NCBI GenBank assembly: GCA_021828805.1
Contig: JAJZCZ010000014.1
Location: 1-33,975 of the forward strand
DNA: 33,975 bases
Source: Nitrospirota bacterium
GTDB lineage: Bacteria > Nitrospirota > Leptospirillia > Leptospirillales > Leptospirillaceae
Direction: 5' to 3'
In this document: positions 15,764 to 24,375 of the stretch, one piece after another
How positions within the stretch are numbered: the first letter of the stretch is position 1
Layout of the letters: each line of letters begins with the position of its first letter
Made by a program: the position numbers and the translations under genes
The notes under the pieces: model-generated
Seen by the model: the letters and a program-made list of their open reading frames with translations, nothing else
Told to the model about the DNA's origin: nothing
The model's database searches: none

Positions 15764-18700
15764 TTATGTCTCAAGAAGACGCCGGGCCCGAACCACAAGA
15801 GGCAGATCCTCCCCCCCGGAGAGCCTCCCGAGAAGGGCGGCCAGCCTCGTCCGATCCTCACGCCCCAGGGCCACCAGTTCAACCTCGGCCATCAGAGCGT
15901 ACCAGAGAGCGCCCGTCTCCTCCGCCTGCTTCCTCGCCGCCTCAAAGAGCCCCTTGGCCCTCTCCCGAGCCTTCCCGGGCTCTTTTTGCAGAAGAGCCTG
16001 CCCCTCGACCACCAGAAAGAGGGGGTCAAAGACCTGTGTCCCGGTTCGTCCGCCTTTCTCCCTCCCGAAACGGGCCACCTCGATCGCCTTGTCCCAATGC
16101 CCGACCTTGAGGGCCAGCTCGGCGTGGATCGACAGAAAAATAGGACTGACCCCCGGCAGCATTTCCCGGATCGCCATCACCAGCTCTTCGGCCTCCATGG
16201 CCGTCCCGGGAGAGGGATCACACCACAGCAGCGCCAGACGAAGAATCTCCTCCCACATATGAAGTCCCGACTCCTCCGCCAGACTCAACGACTCCTGGGC
16301 CAGCGTCCGGGCGGCCGCGACATCATGGGCCATACAGCGGGAATAGGTGGCGAAAACACCCAGGAAAACCCGGGAGCGGGGAAGCCGGAGAATATCGTCG
16401 AGCCCTCGCCCTTCCTCAAGGATGGTACGGGACTCCTGGATTTTCCCCTGAAGCTGGCAGGTAAATCCCAGATAGGAATGCGCGAGAACAGGGGGAGACT
16501 CCGTGAGATTCTCAAATGATGGATCCTCCTCCCAGGGGTGGTGGGCAACCTCAGTGCGAATCGCGGAAAGCGCGGCATAGGCCCGCTCGAGATCTCCCTT
16601 CCAGAAGAGGGCCGTCCCGCCGACACAGGCCGCCCAGAGACTGGAGCCTGCGCCCTCGTTTGTCCGGGGAAGGGAGTCGAGCCTTTCAAGAGTCCAGGTG
16701 GGGCCGTAGAGACCCGATCCAACCCCGACCAGAATATGGGAAAGCCGGTGCTCAAGGGGAGAGCCCGGATGCTTGCGGACGAGCTCCTTTGCCTTCTGGC
16801 CCAGCCTCTCCGATGCGGGGGAGCCATACCCGAAGACGACATTGGCGATCCGGACCATGGAGAGCAGAAGCCGGAGGATCCGGGTTTCAATGTCGGGGGA
16901 GGAGGGCTCTGACTCAAGAAGAGCCACGGCCTTCCCGAAGTGGTCGAGCGCGATCCGGTAGGCCCCCAGGGCCACGGCCCGGTCTCCGGCGCTGACAAAG
17001 GGGGCCACGGCCTCGGAGGAGCGTCCGGCTTTCTCCAGATGCTCCCCCAGAATTTCCGGCTGGCGGGAGACCCGGGAGGGGAATTTCTCCCGAAGAACCT
17101 CTGCGAGCACCTGGTGGATCTCCCGTTGAATGGCGTCCGGAAGGGAGTTCAGGATCCCCTCCCGAAGGAGCGCATGGCAAAAGCGGTAGGCCGGATCGGG
17201 GAGAAGGCCTTCGGCTTCAAGAATCTTATGGCTCAGGAGATCTTCAATCCAGCGGTCTGTGGTGGTCCCGTCGGCGGGAAGTCCCGCATAGCGCTCCGTC
17301 GCCCGTAACAGGAGAGGCCAGTCGAGGCTTTGACCGAGGCAAGCCGCCACCTTCGCCATCGTCCGGCTCTCCCCCAGCGATCCGGTCCGGGAGGAGAGAA
17401 GCTCTTTGAGGCTTACGGGAATATCGGCGCTCCCGCCAGACAGCGTGCCCGACAACACCAGCTCCCGCAGATAAAGCGGGATCCCTCCGCCCCGGTCGAT
17501 ACCAGCCTTAAGGGCCGGTGGAGAAAAGGCCGCGGGAGCGAGCGACTCGATCATCTCCCGGCTCTCGGCCCGGGAGAGCGCGGAAAGCCGGAGGATCTCC
17601 TCCGGAGGCGGAAGCCCCATCTTGCGGAGGGTTTTCTCCTCCCGGGCGGTCAGCACAAGCAAGGCATGGCTTCCCCGAAGGGCCACGATGGTTTTTTTCA
17701 AAAGCTCTGTCGTGTTCTGATCCATCCAGTGGAGGTCTTCCACGGCGATCAGAAAGGGGCGGAGGGATCTCCAGCTCAAAATGGAGAGCATCAGGGAGTC
17801 GACCCGCCGCCGGAAACTTTCCGGGGAAAGGATTTCAAGCTCTTCGGACCAGGGACCCTCCCCGCAGAGCAGATGAAGAAAGAGAAAGACATTTTCTCCA
17901 AGGGGCTGCCCGGTGGAGAGAAGGTAGCGCTCGATACGGTATCGGGCCTCCTTCGGCGAGGTCCGCTCTTCGATGCCCACATGGCTTCGAAGAAAACGGA
18001 TCACGGAGGAGTAGGGGCTCTCCGGATCTCCCGGGAGACAAAAGATCTGCCGGACTCCCCCTTCTCCCGGGACCTTCCGGAAAAGGCGGATAAATTCGTT
18101 CAAGAGCGCCGACTTTCCGATCCCGGCCTCCCCCGTGATCCACAGGGTCCGAAGCCCGCTCTTTTCCTGGATCTCTTTCAGAAGCTTTTCCATCCGGACC
18201 TTCTCCGCCTTCCGGCCGACAAAGGTCACCTCAGGCTGACCGATCTGGGGAAGGAGCTCCCCGATCAGGAAAAGGGGCCGCTCGGTGCTCTCGGGAGATT
18301 CGGGAAGAGAGGCCCCTTTCCTCACCCGGAAGAAACGGTCGACCAGCCGGACCGTCTCCCATGTCGCGACGATCTCCCCGGGAGGACTCTGCCGCACGAT
18401 CCGGTCGACTTCACGGATCCGGTCACCCACCGGATCGGGATCTCCCGACGAGAGGTCGGCCAGGCCCTCTCCGGTGAGAATGGCCAGGCGAACCTCTCCC
18501 GGGCGAAAGTGGGCGTCGGCCCGGGAGAGCGCCCGGATCTCCCGGGCGGCCAGAACCGCACGCCGCGTGGGGTCCTCCAGGCTTCTGAAGAACCCGAAGA
18601 TCCCGTGGAAACCCTCTCCGGTCCCGCGTCGCACCTCCCCGCCGAGCCCCCGGACAAGCGCCCCCACCTTGTCCCGGAAAGACGCCTGAGTCTCCCGGAC

Positions 18701-19375
18701 CTCTTCGGGAGAGCGGCCCTCCGGAAGGCCGGAAAAAAGAATCGAGAGGAAGGTGATCTGACGGATCTCCCGGAGGGGTTGTCCCGGGGGGAAAGGCAGA
18801 GAGGGGACGGCAAAAGAGACGGAGGAGAGCTGACGTTCGAGAGCCTCCTGACGGAGAGCGAGCCGTGCCCGAAAGCCTACGACCCAGTCCCGGAAGCCTC
18901 CCGCAGACGAAAAGGAGCATCCCTCGAGAAAGGACCGGAGACCCATCTCTCTCTGGGCTTCGATCCTCTCCCGGCACCGGAGGCACTCGGCAGAAAGGTG
19001 GAGGAGGGGGCATCCGGGAGGGGGATCCTCCCGGAGATAGCGCCGGAGATCGACCGGCTCCTCGTCCCAGGGCAGGTCGACCGCTCTCCAGCCGATGGCG
19101 TGGGAGGTCGCCTTAAAAAGGCCGGACACTCCCAGGCGGGTCTCGACATTGTAGAGGGCGGTTGAGAGATTGGCGCGGGCCGACCGGGGGTCTTTGTCCG
19201 GCCAGAACAGGGAGGCTATGTCCTTTCTCGGGCAGGGACCGGGCTGGGCCGCAAGGTAGGACAGGAGGGTGACAGGACGGTCGAGGCGGCCTTCCCACAC
19301 GATATCCTCCCCCCGGCATATCCGGGGAGGTCCCAAGAGAGAAATGGTCAGGGAGGGATCACAAAAAGAGCCCAT
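15764..19375 (-). CDS. Giant SARP (BTAD)-cyclase-like-AAA+-TPR transcriptional regulator
   Basis: This is a protein of about 1203 residues. Residues about 8-95 form a SARP-type DNA-binding region (ISLLGPPRI, LLSYLAAQPGPCPRKDIASLFWP, ARANLSTALYNVETRLG). Residues about 210-345 resemble a class III nucleotide cyclase (QITFLSILFSG, GGEVRRGTGEGFHGIFGFF). The first metal-binding Asp is missing and the second site reads GEG, so catalysis is unlikely. An AAA_16-type ATPase follows, with FVGRKAE (about 385), Walker A GEAGIGKS (about 415) and Walker B LIAVEDLHWMDQ (about 545). From about 820 to the end are helical TPR-like repeats. It probably senses a ligand and activates transcription. I chose ATG 19375; TTG 19435 is also open. 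Its target may be itself or the divergent gene. Confidence 0.87.
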   Translation of the reverse strand: MGSFCDPSLTISLLGPPRICRGEDIVWEGRLDRPVTLLSYLAAQPGPCPRKDIASLFWPDKDPRSARANLSTALYNVETRLGVSGLFKATSHAIGWRAVDLPWDEEPVDLRRYLREDPPPGCPLLHLSAECLRCRERIEAQREMGLRSFLEGCSFSSAGGFRDWVVGFRARLALRQEALERQLSSVSFAVPSLPFPPGQPLREIRQITFLSILFSGLPEGRSPEEVRETQASFRDKVGALVRGLGGEVRRGTGEGFHGIFGFFRSLEDPTRRAVLAAREIRALSRADAHFRPGEVRLAILTGEGLADLSSGDPDPVGDRIREVDRIVRQSPPGEIVATWETVRLVDRFFRVRKGASLPESPESTERPLFLIGELLPQIGQPEVTFVGRKAEKVRMEKLLKEIQEKSGLRTLWITGEAGIGKSALLNEFIRLFRKVPGEGGVRQIFCLPGDPESPYSSVIRFLRSHVGIEERTSPKEARYRIERYLLSTGQPLGENVFLFLHLLCGEGPWSEELEILSPESFRRRVDSLMLSILSWRSLRPFLIAVEDLHWMDQNTTELLKKTIVALRGSHALLVLTAREEKTLRKMGLPPPEEILRLSALSRAESREMIESLAPAAFSPPALKAGIDRGGGIPLYLRELVLSGTLSGGSADIPVSLKELLSSRTGSLGESRTMAKVAACLGQSLDWPLLLRATERYAGLPADGTTTDRWIEDLLSHKILEAEGLLPDPAYRFCHALLREGILNSLPDAIQREIHQVLAEVLREKFPSRVSRQPEILGEHLEKAGRSSEAVAPFVSAGDRAVALGAYRIALDHFGKAVALLESEPSSPDIETRILRLLLSMVRIANVVFGYGSPASERLGQKAKELVRKHPGSPLEHRLSHILVGVGSGLYGPTWTLERLDSLPRTNEGAGSSLWAACVGGTALFWKGDLERAYAALSAIRTEVAHHPWEEDPSFENLTESPPVLAHSYLGFTCQLQGKIQESRTILEEGRGLDDILRLPRSRVFLGVFATYSRCMAHDVAAARTLAQESLSLAEESGLHMWEEILRLALLWCDPSPGTAMEAEELVMAIREMLPGVSPIFLSIHAELALKVGHWDKAIEVARFGREKGGRTGTQVFDPLFLVVEGQALLQKEPGKARERAKGLFEAARKQAEETGALWYALMAEVELVALGREDRTRLAALLGRLSGGEDLPLVVRARRLLET

Positions 19376-19426
19376 TGTGATTGTTGACTCCACCAGTCGG
19401 AGGGTTGAAGGAAGCCGATGTAAATG

Positions 19427-19451
19427 AAGTCTCAAAGTAAAGTTGAGACTT
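19427..19451. promoter_or_regulatory. Inverted repeat in the leader of the SARP-type regulator gene
   Basis: AAGTCTCAA (19427-19435) and TTGAGACTT (19443-19451) form a perfect 9-bp inverted repeat with a 7-bp spacer. It falls between the predicted transcription start (about 19469) and the ATG (19375) of the regulator. It could be an operator for autoregulation or an mRNA hairpin. Confidence 0.55.
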
Positions 19452-19475
19452 TCTGCTCGCCGCCTGCAACAAGAA

Positions 19476-19504
19476 ATCCTATAGTGATATCAGGATTAAA
19501 TCAA
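19476..19504 (-). promoter_or_regulatory. Candidate promoter of the SARP-type regulator
   Basis: On the - strand TTGATT (19499-19504) and TAGGAT (19476-19481) are separated by 17 bp, each a 4/6 match to consensus. Inside lies TGATATCA (19485-19492), a perfect 8-bp palindrome, within a larger AATCCT/AGGATT repeat (19475-19480, 19492-19497). The spacer could thus hold a regulator site. Confidence 0.42.
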
Positions 19505-19586
19505 CAGAACCGGAAGGAGAAGCGCGGGCGATAACCCTTCCTTATTTTTTAACAAATGATGATCTCGAGTTTTCAGGAGAAACACT

Positions 19587-19919
19587 ATGGATATCGACCC
19601 GTTATCACGGTCCATCATGGAAAGATCCGCCTCCCGGCTCCAGAAAATGCTGCCCCATTTTTTTCAGGACGGCGCTTCTGTGCTCGGAGGCCGCAAAGAC
19701 TGCCCGCTTTGCCACTGGATCAACTACTTCAGTGAAACCATCGGCGCGACATCGGTGGCGAGGGACTCCCCGGTGCAGTCCGCCCACAACCGTTTCCACC
19801 AGTCTATCGAAGAGGCCCGGTCTTTCGGAAAGTCCGACCCCGGACGACTTATCTGGATCCTGAAAGAGGCCGAGTCCGCCGGCCAGGATACCGCCCTGGC
19901 CCTTCGCGCCCTTTCCTAG
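19587..19919 (+). CDS. Hypothetical 110-residue CxxC protein
   Basis: I do not recognise this protein. It is soluble, with a single CPLCHW motif (about residues 39-44) that could bind metal (with nearby His residues) or be redox-active. Helical stretches flank it (SIMERSASRLQKMLPHFF, HNRFHQSIEEARSFG). The ATG has AGGAG eight bases upstream, which supports a real gene. It is divergent from the large SARP-type regulator with about 210 bp between starts, so it is a candidate target. It converges on the NYN-domain gene, 41 bp between stops. Confidence 0.7.
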   Translation: MDIDPLSRSIMERSASRLQKMLPHFFQDGASVLGGRKDCPLCHWINYFSETIGATSVARDSPVQSAHNRFHQSIEEARSFGKSDPGRLIWILKEAESAGQDTALALRALS

Positions 19920-19960
19920 AGCCGCCTCCCCCCCGCAAGACAACGACCTCCCGCTCCCCG

Positions 19961-20497
19961 TCAGAGCTTGTCGAGAAGCCGCCTCTGGGACCGCTCCTTC
20001 TTGGAGAGGCGCCGGGGGTTCCCCTTTTTCTTTCCGAAGGTGGACGGCGGGGGATCCTCGTCATCCTCCCCGTCCCCGCGCTCCTGCCGGGGCCCTCCGC
20101 CCTTCCCCGACCGGGCGGCCAGCCTTTCAAGAAACACCTGGGAGCTCAGAGTTTCCGAGCCGAAGGAGCGGGCCTTTTGTACGACCTCCCGGTCGGAGCT
20201 CACCACCGCCGCCCGTTCCCGGTAACGCCCCGCCAGCGAAATGATCACGGCATCGGCACTCCCCGCCGCCTCGGAAAAGACGATACGGATCCCCGGAGGC
20301 GGGGTCAGCAGAAGGTCGCGATCGTTGGGATAGCCATCAAAGACCAGATGAATGTCGGCGAAGGTCCCGCGTTCGGCATAGACGGACAGCTCCCGGAGAA
20401 GACCCTGCCGCTCCCGGGCAAGCACCTCTCCATCCTGGCGCATGCGACCGCGGGCTCCGATCAGGTTGTATCCGTCCAGGATCAGGATGCGGGCCAC
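19961..20497 (-). CDS. NYN-domain (YacP/Rae1-like) RNA-binding or nuclease protein
   Basis: The 178-residue protein starts at GTG 20497, with AAAGGAG six bases upstream; the longer open frame overlaps tatD and lacks similarity. Conserved NYN/PIN-like features are ILILDGYNLIG at the N terminus, HLVFDGYPNDRD, then SADAVIISLAG and VVSSDREVVQKARSFG with acidic residues expected to bind metal. B. subtilis YacP (Rae1) is a ribosome-associated endoribonuclease of this family. Here the C-terminal 45 residues are charged and Lys/Arg-rich (KKKGNPRRLSKKERSQRRL), suited to RNA or ribosome binding. It ends the tmk-to-tatD operon, 32 bp after tatD. Confidence 0.82.
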   Translation of the reverse strand: MARILILDGYNLIGARGRMRQDGEVLARERQGLLRELSVYAERGTFADIHLVFDGYPNDRDLLLTPPPGIRIVFSEAAGSADAVIISLAGRYRERAAVVSSDREVVQKARSFGSETLSSQVFLERLAARSGKGGGPRQERGDGEDDEDPPPSTFGKKKGNPRRLSKKERSQRRLLDKL

Positions 20498-20529
20498 GGT
20501 CGCTCCTTTCGGGGGAAAAAGCAGACGGT

Positions 20530-21327
20530 CTAGAAGTCGATGGCGAAGAATGTCCGGGTGTTTTGAAGGACCTGATGAGAAAAGGCTGTCGGATCTTCCC
20601 CCCGGGCGAAGGCCGCGACACGGAGGGTTTCGGGAAGGTAGGCGGGCTGGTTGGTCTTGCCGCGATAGGGAACGGGAGCCAGGTAGGGACAATCGGTTTC
20701 AAGGAGGATCCGGTCCTCCGGAATCTCCGGAAGGATCTCCCGGAGAGAGGCCGCGTTCTTGAAGGTCACAATACCCGAAAAAGAGAGGTAGAAGCCCCGG
20801 TCGAGGGCTCCGAAGGCCTCCTCCCGGCTTCCCGTGAAGCAGTGGAAGACGCCCCGGCGGCCGGACAGGCGCTCGGAGTCCAGGAGGGCAAAAAGGGGCT
20901 CGAAGGCCTCCCGGCAGTGGAGGATCAGGGGAAGGTCGGTCTCCCGGGCAAGCGCGATGTGGGCGCGAAGCGACGCCGCCTGAACCTCAAGGGGGGTCTC
21001 CTCGAAATCCGCCCGGTCGATGCCTGTTTCGCCGATGCCGACCACCCGGGGAGCGGCGGCAAGCAAGGCGAGCTCTTCGCGGGTAGCGGAGGTGAGGGTC
21101 GACGCCTCGGAGGGGTGGATGCCGACCGTGGCCCAGACGCCGGGGAGACGGGCGGCCAGATCGATCGACTCCCGGGAGCTGGCAATCCGGGTCCCGATGT
21201 TCACCAGGCCGGCAAGCCCTCCCTCCCGGGCCTTCCGGTAGGCCTCGTCGGCGGGCATCTCCGGAGGAAGAAGGTTAAGGTGGGCGTGGGTATCAAAGAA
21301 AGGGAGCACGACGTCGGAGGAGGCCAT
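20530..21327 (-). CDS. tatD: TatD-family metal-dependent hydrolase/DNase
   Basis: This is a 265-residue TIM-barrel amidohydrolase-type nuclease. The metal ligands are in place: FDTHAHLN (N terminus), GIGETGID (Glu), LILHCREA (His), VFHCFTGS (His) and LLETDCPYLAP (Asp). Family members are 3'-5' exonucleases of single-stranded DNA/RNA. It begins six bases after metG; metS-yabD (tatD) adjacency is familiar from Firmicutes. No strong SD is visible before the ATG, so translation may depend on coupling to metG. Confidence 0.93.
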   Translation of the reverse strand: MASSDVVLPFFDTHAHLNLLPPEMPADEAYRKAREGGLAGLVNIGTRIASSRESIDLAARLPGVWATVGIHPSEASTLTSATREELALLAAAPRVVGIGETGIDRADFEETPLEVQAASLRAHIALARETDLPLILHCREAFEPLFALLDSERLSGRRGVFHCFTGSREEAFGALDRGFYLSFSGIVTFKNAASLREILPEIPEDRILLETDCPYLAPVPYRGKTNQPAYLPETLRVAAFARGEDPTAFSHQVLQNTRTFFAIDF

Positions 21328-21333
21328 CGCAGA

Positions 21334-23379
21334 CTACCGGATACCGGCGCCGGGAGGAGCCTCCCGGTCGGGCGTCAGAAGGGAGACCCCGTCGGGGACG
21401 GTGGCGGCCAGGAGCATCCCCTGGGAGGTGACCCCCATGAGGGTGGCCGGGGCGAGGTTGGTCACCACCACCACGGTCTTGCCCACCAGGCTCTCCGGAG
21501 GATAGGAGCCGGCGATCCCCGCCACAACCGTCCGGGGAGCGGGCTCTCCGATATCAACGGCGAGCTTCAGCAGCTTCTTTGATTTGGGAACAGCCACCGC
21601 CTCCCGGATGATCCCCGTAGCCAGACGGAGCTTCGAGAAGTCGTCGTAGGTGATCTGGGGGGCGTCCGGAGCCGCAGGGGCCGGGGAGGGCTTCTCCTGT
21701 CCGGCCGGAGAAGAGCCGGAAGATCCGTCCTGGCCCCCGGAGGGGAGAGATGCCGGGGCTGACGGGTCGGAGGAAGACGCCCTCTCTTTTTGCGCCTTTC
21801 GGGGCGCGCGCTCGGGCTCATCGGAAAGAAGAGCCCCGGAGGCGTCCCGGCGGGGGAAGAGCGGGGCCCCCGGACGGGGAGAATAGGCGTCGGCCTGGCC
21901 GAAGGTCCCGTGAACGGGCAGGGAAAGGGCGCCCGTTCCCGGACAGTCGAGGATCTCAAGGATCCGGTCGGCGGTCGCGGGAAGATAGGGGGTCAGGTGG
22001 ACGGCGACGAGGCGGAGGCCTTCAAGCAGATCGTAGAGAACCTCGGAGAGCTCGGCGGCCTTCTCCGGATCGCGGGCCAGGACCCAGGGGGCCTTGAGGT
22101 CGACGGTGCGGTTTAAGAAGCCCACGAACTCCCAGAGGGTGGCCAGAGCGCGATGGAACTCCAGGGAGACCGTCCGTGACACGACCTCCGGAAGAAGCCG
22201 GGCGGACTCACTCTCCACCTCCCGCCGACCCCCTCCCGCCGGACGGGGGATCCCCCCCTCGGGAAAGAACTTCACGGCCATGGCGGCGACCCGGGAGAGA
22301 AGGTTGCCCAGGTCGTTGGCAAGGTCCCGGTTGATCCGGTTGATGAGCGCGTCCCGGGAAAAGTCCACATCCTGACCGAACTGCCCCTCCCGGAGAAGAA
22401 AATAGCGGGTGGCATCGGCTCCGAAGGTCTCCACGAGGCCCACCGGATCCACGACATTGCCCCGGCTCTTCGACATCTTCTGGCCGTCGACCGTCCACCA
22501 GCCGTGGGCGAAGATCATGCGCGGGGGCGGGAGCTCGAGGGCCCGGAGAAGAATCGGCCAGTAGACGGCATGGGTGGTCAGAATGTCTTTGCCGACGATG
22601 TGGGTCCCCGGCCAGAGACGGGCGAGGCCGTCGTCGGGGGTGGCGCCGGTGGAGCGGGGAACGGTGATGTAGTTGAGCAGGGCATCGAACCAGACATAGG
22701 TGACATAGTCGGGGGCGAAGGGCAGGGGGATGCCCCAGGGAACCCGGCTCTTCGGACGGGAGATGCAGAGATCCCCCAGGGGCTTCCTGAGAAAGCCCAT
22801 CACCTCGTTGTAACGGGACTCCGGACGCACCGCCTCCGGGTGGGATTCATAGTGGGAGACCAGCCAGTCCTGATAGCCGCTCATGCGGAAGAAGTAGTTC
22901 GTCTCGCTGATCCGCTCGACCGGACGACGGCATTCGGGACAGAGCCCCTCTTCCACGTCCTTGTCGGTCCAGAACCTCTCGTCGGGAAGACAGTACCACC
23001 CCTCGTAGGCTCCCTCGTAAATGTCCCCTTTTTCCTGAAGCCGCGCCAGGGCGTCACGCACTCCCGACACATGGCGGGGCTGGGTCGTCCGGACGAAGTC
23101 GTCGTTCGAGATTCCCAGCTTCTCCCAGAGCTCCCGGAAACGGGGGAGGATCCGGTCCACGTAAACCTGGGGAGGAAGGTTGTGGCGTTCGGCGCTTTGC
23201 CAGACCTTCTGGCCGTGCTCGTCGGTTCCCGTCAGAAAAAAGACGGGCTCTCCCAGGAGACGATGGGTTCGGGCCAGCACATCGGCGGCAACGGTGGTAT
23301 AGGCATGTCCGATGTGGGGAATATCGTTGACATAGTAGATGGGGGTGGTGAGGTAGAACCAGGGGGAGCGGTCAGACAC
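21334..23379 (-). CDS. metG: Methionyl-tRNA synthetase with C-terminal tRNA-binding domain
   Basis: This 681-residue class I synthetase charges tRNA-Met. The HIGH-type motif is NDIPHIGHAYT (about residues 18-28) and KMSKS lies in GQKMSKSRGN (about 306). A zinc knuckle is in GLCPECRRPVE. A Pro/Ser/Ala-rich linker (about residues 510-570) joins the anticodon-binding part to an OB-fold tRNA-binding domain (FSKLRLATGIIREA, VVTNLAPATLMGVTSQGMLLAA). The GTG start at 23379 overlaps the end of ricT by eight bases (GTGTCTGA), with AAAGGA about ten bases upstream. Confidence 0.95.
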   Translation of the reverse strand: MSDRSPWFYLTTPIYYVNDIPHIGHAYTTVAADVLARTHRLLGEPVFFLTGTDEHGQKVWQSAERHNLPPQVYVDRILPRFRELWEKLGISNDDFVRTTQPRHVSGVRDALARLQEKGDIYEGAYEGWYCLPDERFWTDKDVEEGLCPECRRPVERISETNYFFRMSGYQDWLVSHYESHPEAVRPESRYNEVMGFLRKPLGDLCISRPKSRVPWGIPLPFAPDYVTYVWFDALLNYITVPRSTGATPDDGLARLWPGTHIVGKDILTTHAVYWPILLRALELPPPRMIFAHGWWTVDGQKMSKSRGNVVDPVGLVETFGADATRYFLLREGQFGQDVDFSRDALINRINRDLANDLGNLLSRVAAMAVKFFPEGGIPRPAGGGRREVESESARLLPEVVSRTVSLEFHRALATLWEFVGFLNRTVDLKAPWVLARDPEKAAELSEVLYDLLEGLRLVAVHLTPYLPATADRILEILDCPGTGALSLPVHGTFGQADAYSPRPGAPLFPRRDASGALLSDEPERAPRKAQKERASSSDPSAPASLPSGGQDGSSGSSPAGQEKPSPAPAAPDAPQITYDDFSKLRLATGIIREAVAVPKSKKLLKLAVDIGEPAPRTVVAGIAGSYPPESLVGKTVVVVTNLAPATLMGVTSQGMLLAATVPDGVSLLTPDREAPPGAGIR

Positions 23380-24373
23380 GGGGAGAAGAATCCTTTCGAT
23401 GGCGGTTGTCCGGGCCGCCTGATCCTCGTCGGGAGGAGGAGGGAGCGGCCGGAGAGGCAGAGGGGGAGGGCTCCGCTCCGCGATCTAAAGAGACGGTCTT
23501 CCATTCGGGCTCCGGAGCGGCCTCCTTCGCGGCGGACGCATTGCGCGAGCCGCAGGACTTGCGGCAGGAATGTCCCGTTTCCGATTCCCCTGACGCGGAA
23601 GAACAACCCTCTCCGCCCTCCGACGTGTCGAAGGAAAGACAGCACTTCAGACGGCCGCACATCCCGGTCGACCGGAGGGACGCCGGTTCGGCATCCGCCT
23701 CCCGGGCCATGCGCGTCGAGATCGTCCGGAAGGACTTCAGAAAGCCCGAACAACAGAGGCTCTTTCCGCAGGAACCCACGCCATCGAGGAGGGCGGTGTA
23801 CTCCCGGGGGCTGATCTGCCGGAGCTCAACCCGGCCCCGGTACTTGCCGTGGATGTCCTTGAGAAGCTCCCGGAAGTCGACCCGCCCTTCGGCGGTGTAG
23901 TAGAGAAGAAAGTCGTTGGCGGCGAAGTTGGCCACCGATTCGACGAAGACCATGGAGAGCTGTCGCGCGGCCGCCCGTTCCCTGACGAAGGTGAGGAGGC
24001 CGTTTTCACGGGAGGCGAGGGAGGCGAGGCGGGTCTCGTCTTCGGGGGTCAGACGGCGGATGAGCCGGAACTCCGGAAGGGTCGACAAAAGGGAGGCCTC
24101 AACAATCCGGGGATTTTCCACGAGGACCATCGGAGCCGGACCCAGCCGGCTCTCTCCCAGAACCTTTTCCTGGCGGGAAAAGGGAGGCTCCTCTCCGTCC
24201 GTGGCGCGGGGGGCCCAGAGGGGAATATTGGGGCCGATATTTTTCATCTGGGCTGTCAGGATCCAGACGGGACCTTCTCGGGGTCCGCCGTCCGGAACCG
24301 ACCCGGGGGGCCGTCCCGGAGAGGCGATCGCGGTCGCCGTGGAGGCCCTGTATGTGGAAGATCGAGCACGCAT
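23372..24373 (-). CDS. ricT: PSP1-domain protein (RicT/YaaT-like)
   Basis: The 333-residue protein carries the PSP1 C-terminal block with its cysteines: GVGSCGKSLCCSGFL (about residues 196-210) and STGMCGRLKCCLSFD (about 234-248), the signature of YaaT/RicT. In B. subtilis RicT works with RicA and RicF as an iron-sulphur-binding complex that steers RNase Y. Position next to holB and tmk is conserved. The N-terminal 40 residues are low-complexity, and a start at the Met about 43 codons in is possible. The tail past residue 250 is Ser/Pro-rich and unlike other members. Confidence 0.83.
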   Translation of the reverse strand: MRARSSTYRASTATAIASPGRPPGSVPDGGPREGPVWILTAQMKNIGPNIPLWAPRATDGEEPPFSRQEKVLGESRLGPAPMVLVENPRIVEASLLSTLPEFRLIRRLTPEDETRLASLASRENGLLTFVRERAAARQLSMVFVESVANFAANDFLLYYTAEGRVDFRELLKDIHGKYRGRVELRQISPREYTALLDGVGSCGKSLCCSGFLKSFRTISTRMAREADAEPASLRSTGMCGRLKCCLSFDTSEGGEGCSSASGESETGHSCRKSCGSRNASAAKEAAPEPEWKTVSLDRGAEPSPSASPAAPSSSRRGSGGPDNRHRKDSSPRV

Positions 24374-24375
24374 CT

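Noticed and set aside
17330-19165. 611-residue frame on + within the SARP-type regulator gene
   Set aside because: It is antisense to a gene with clear SARP and AAA+ motifs, and its sequence is low-complexity without motifs.
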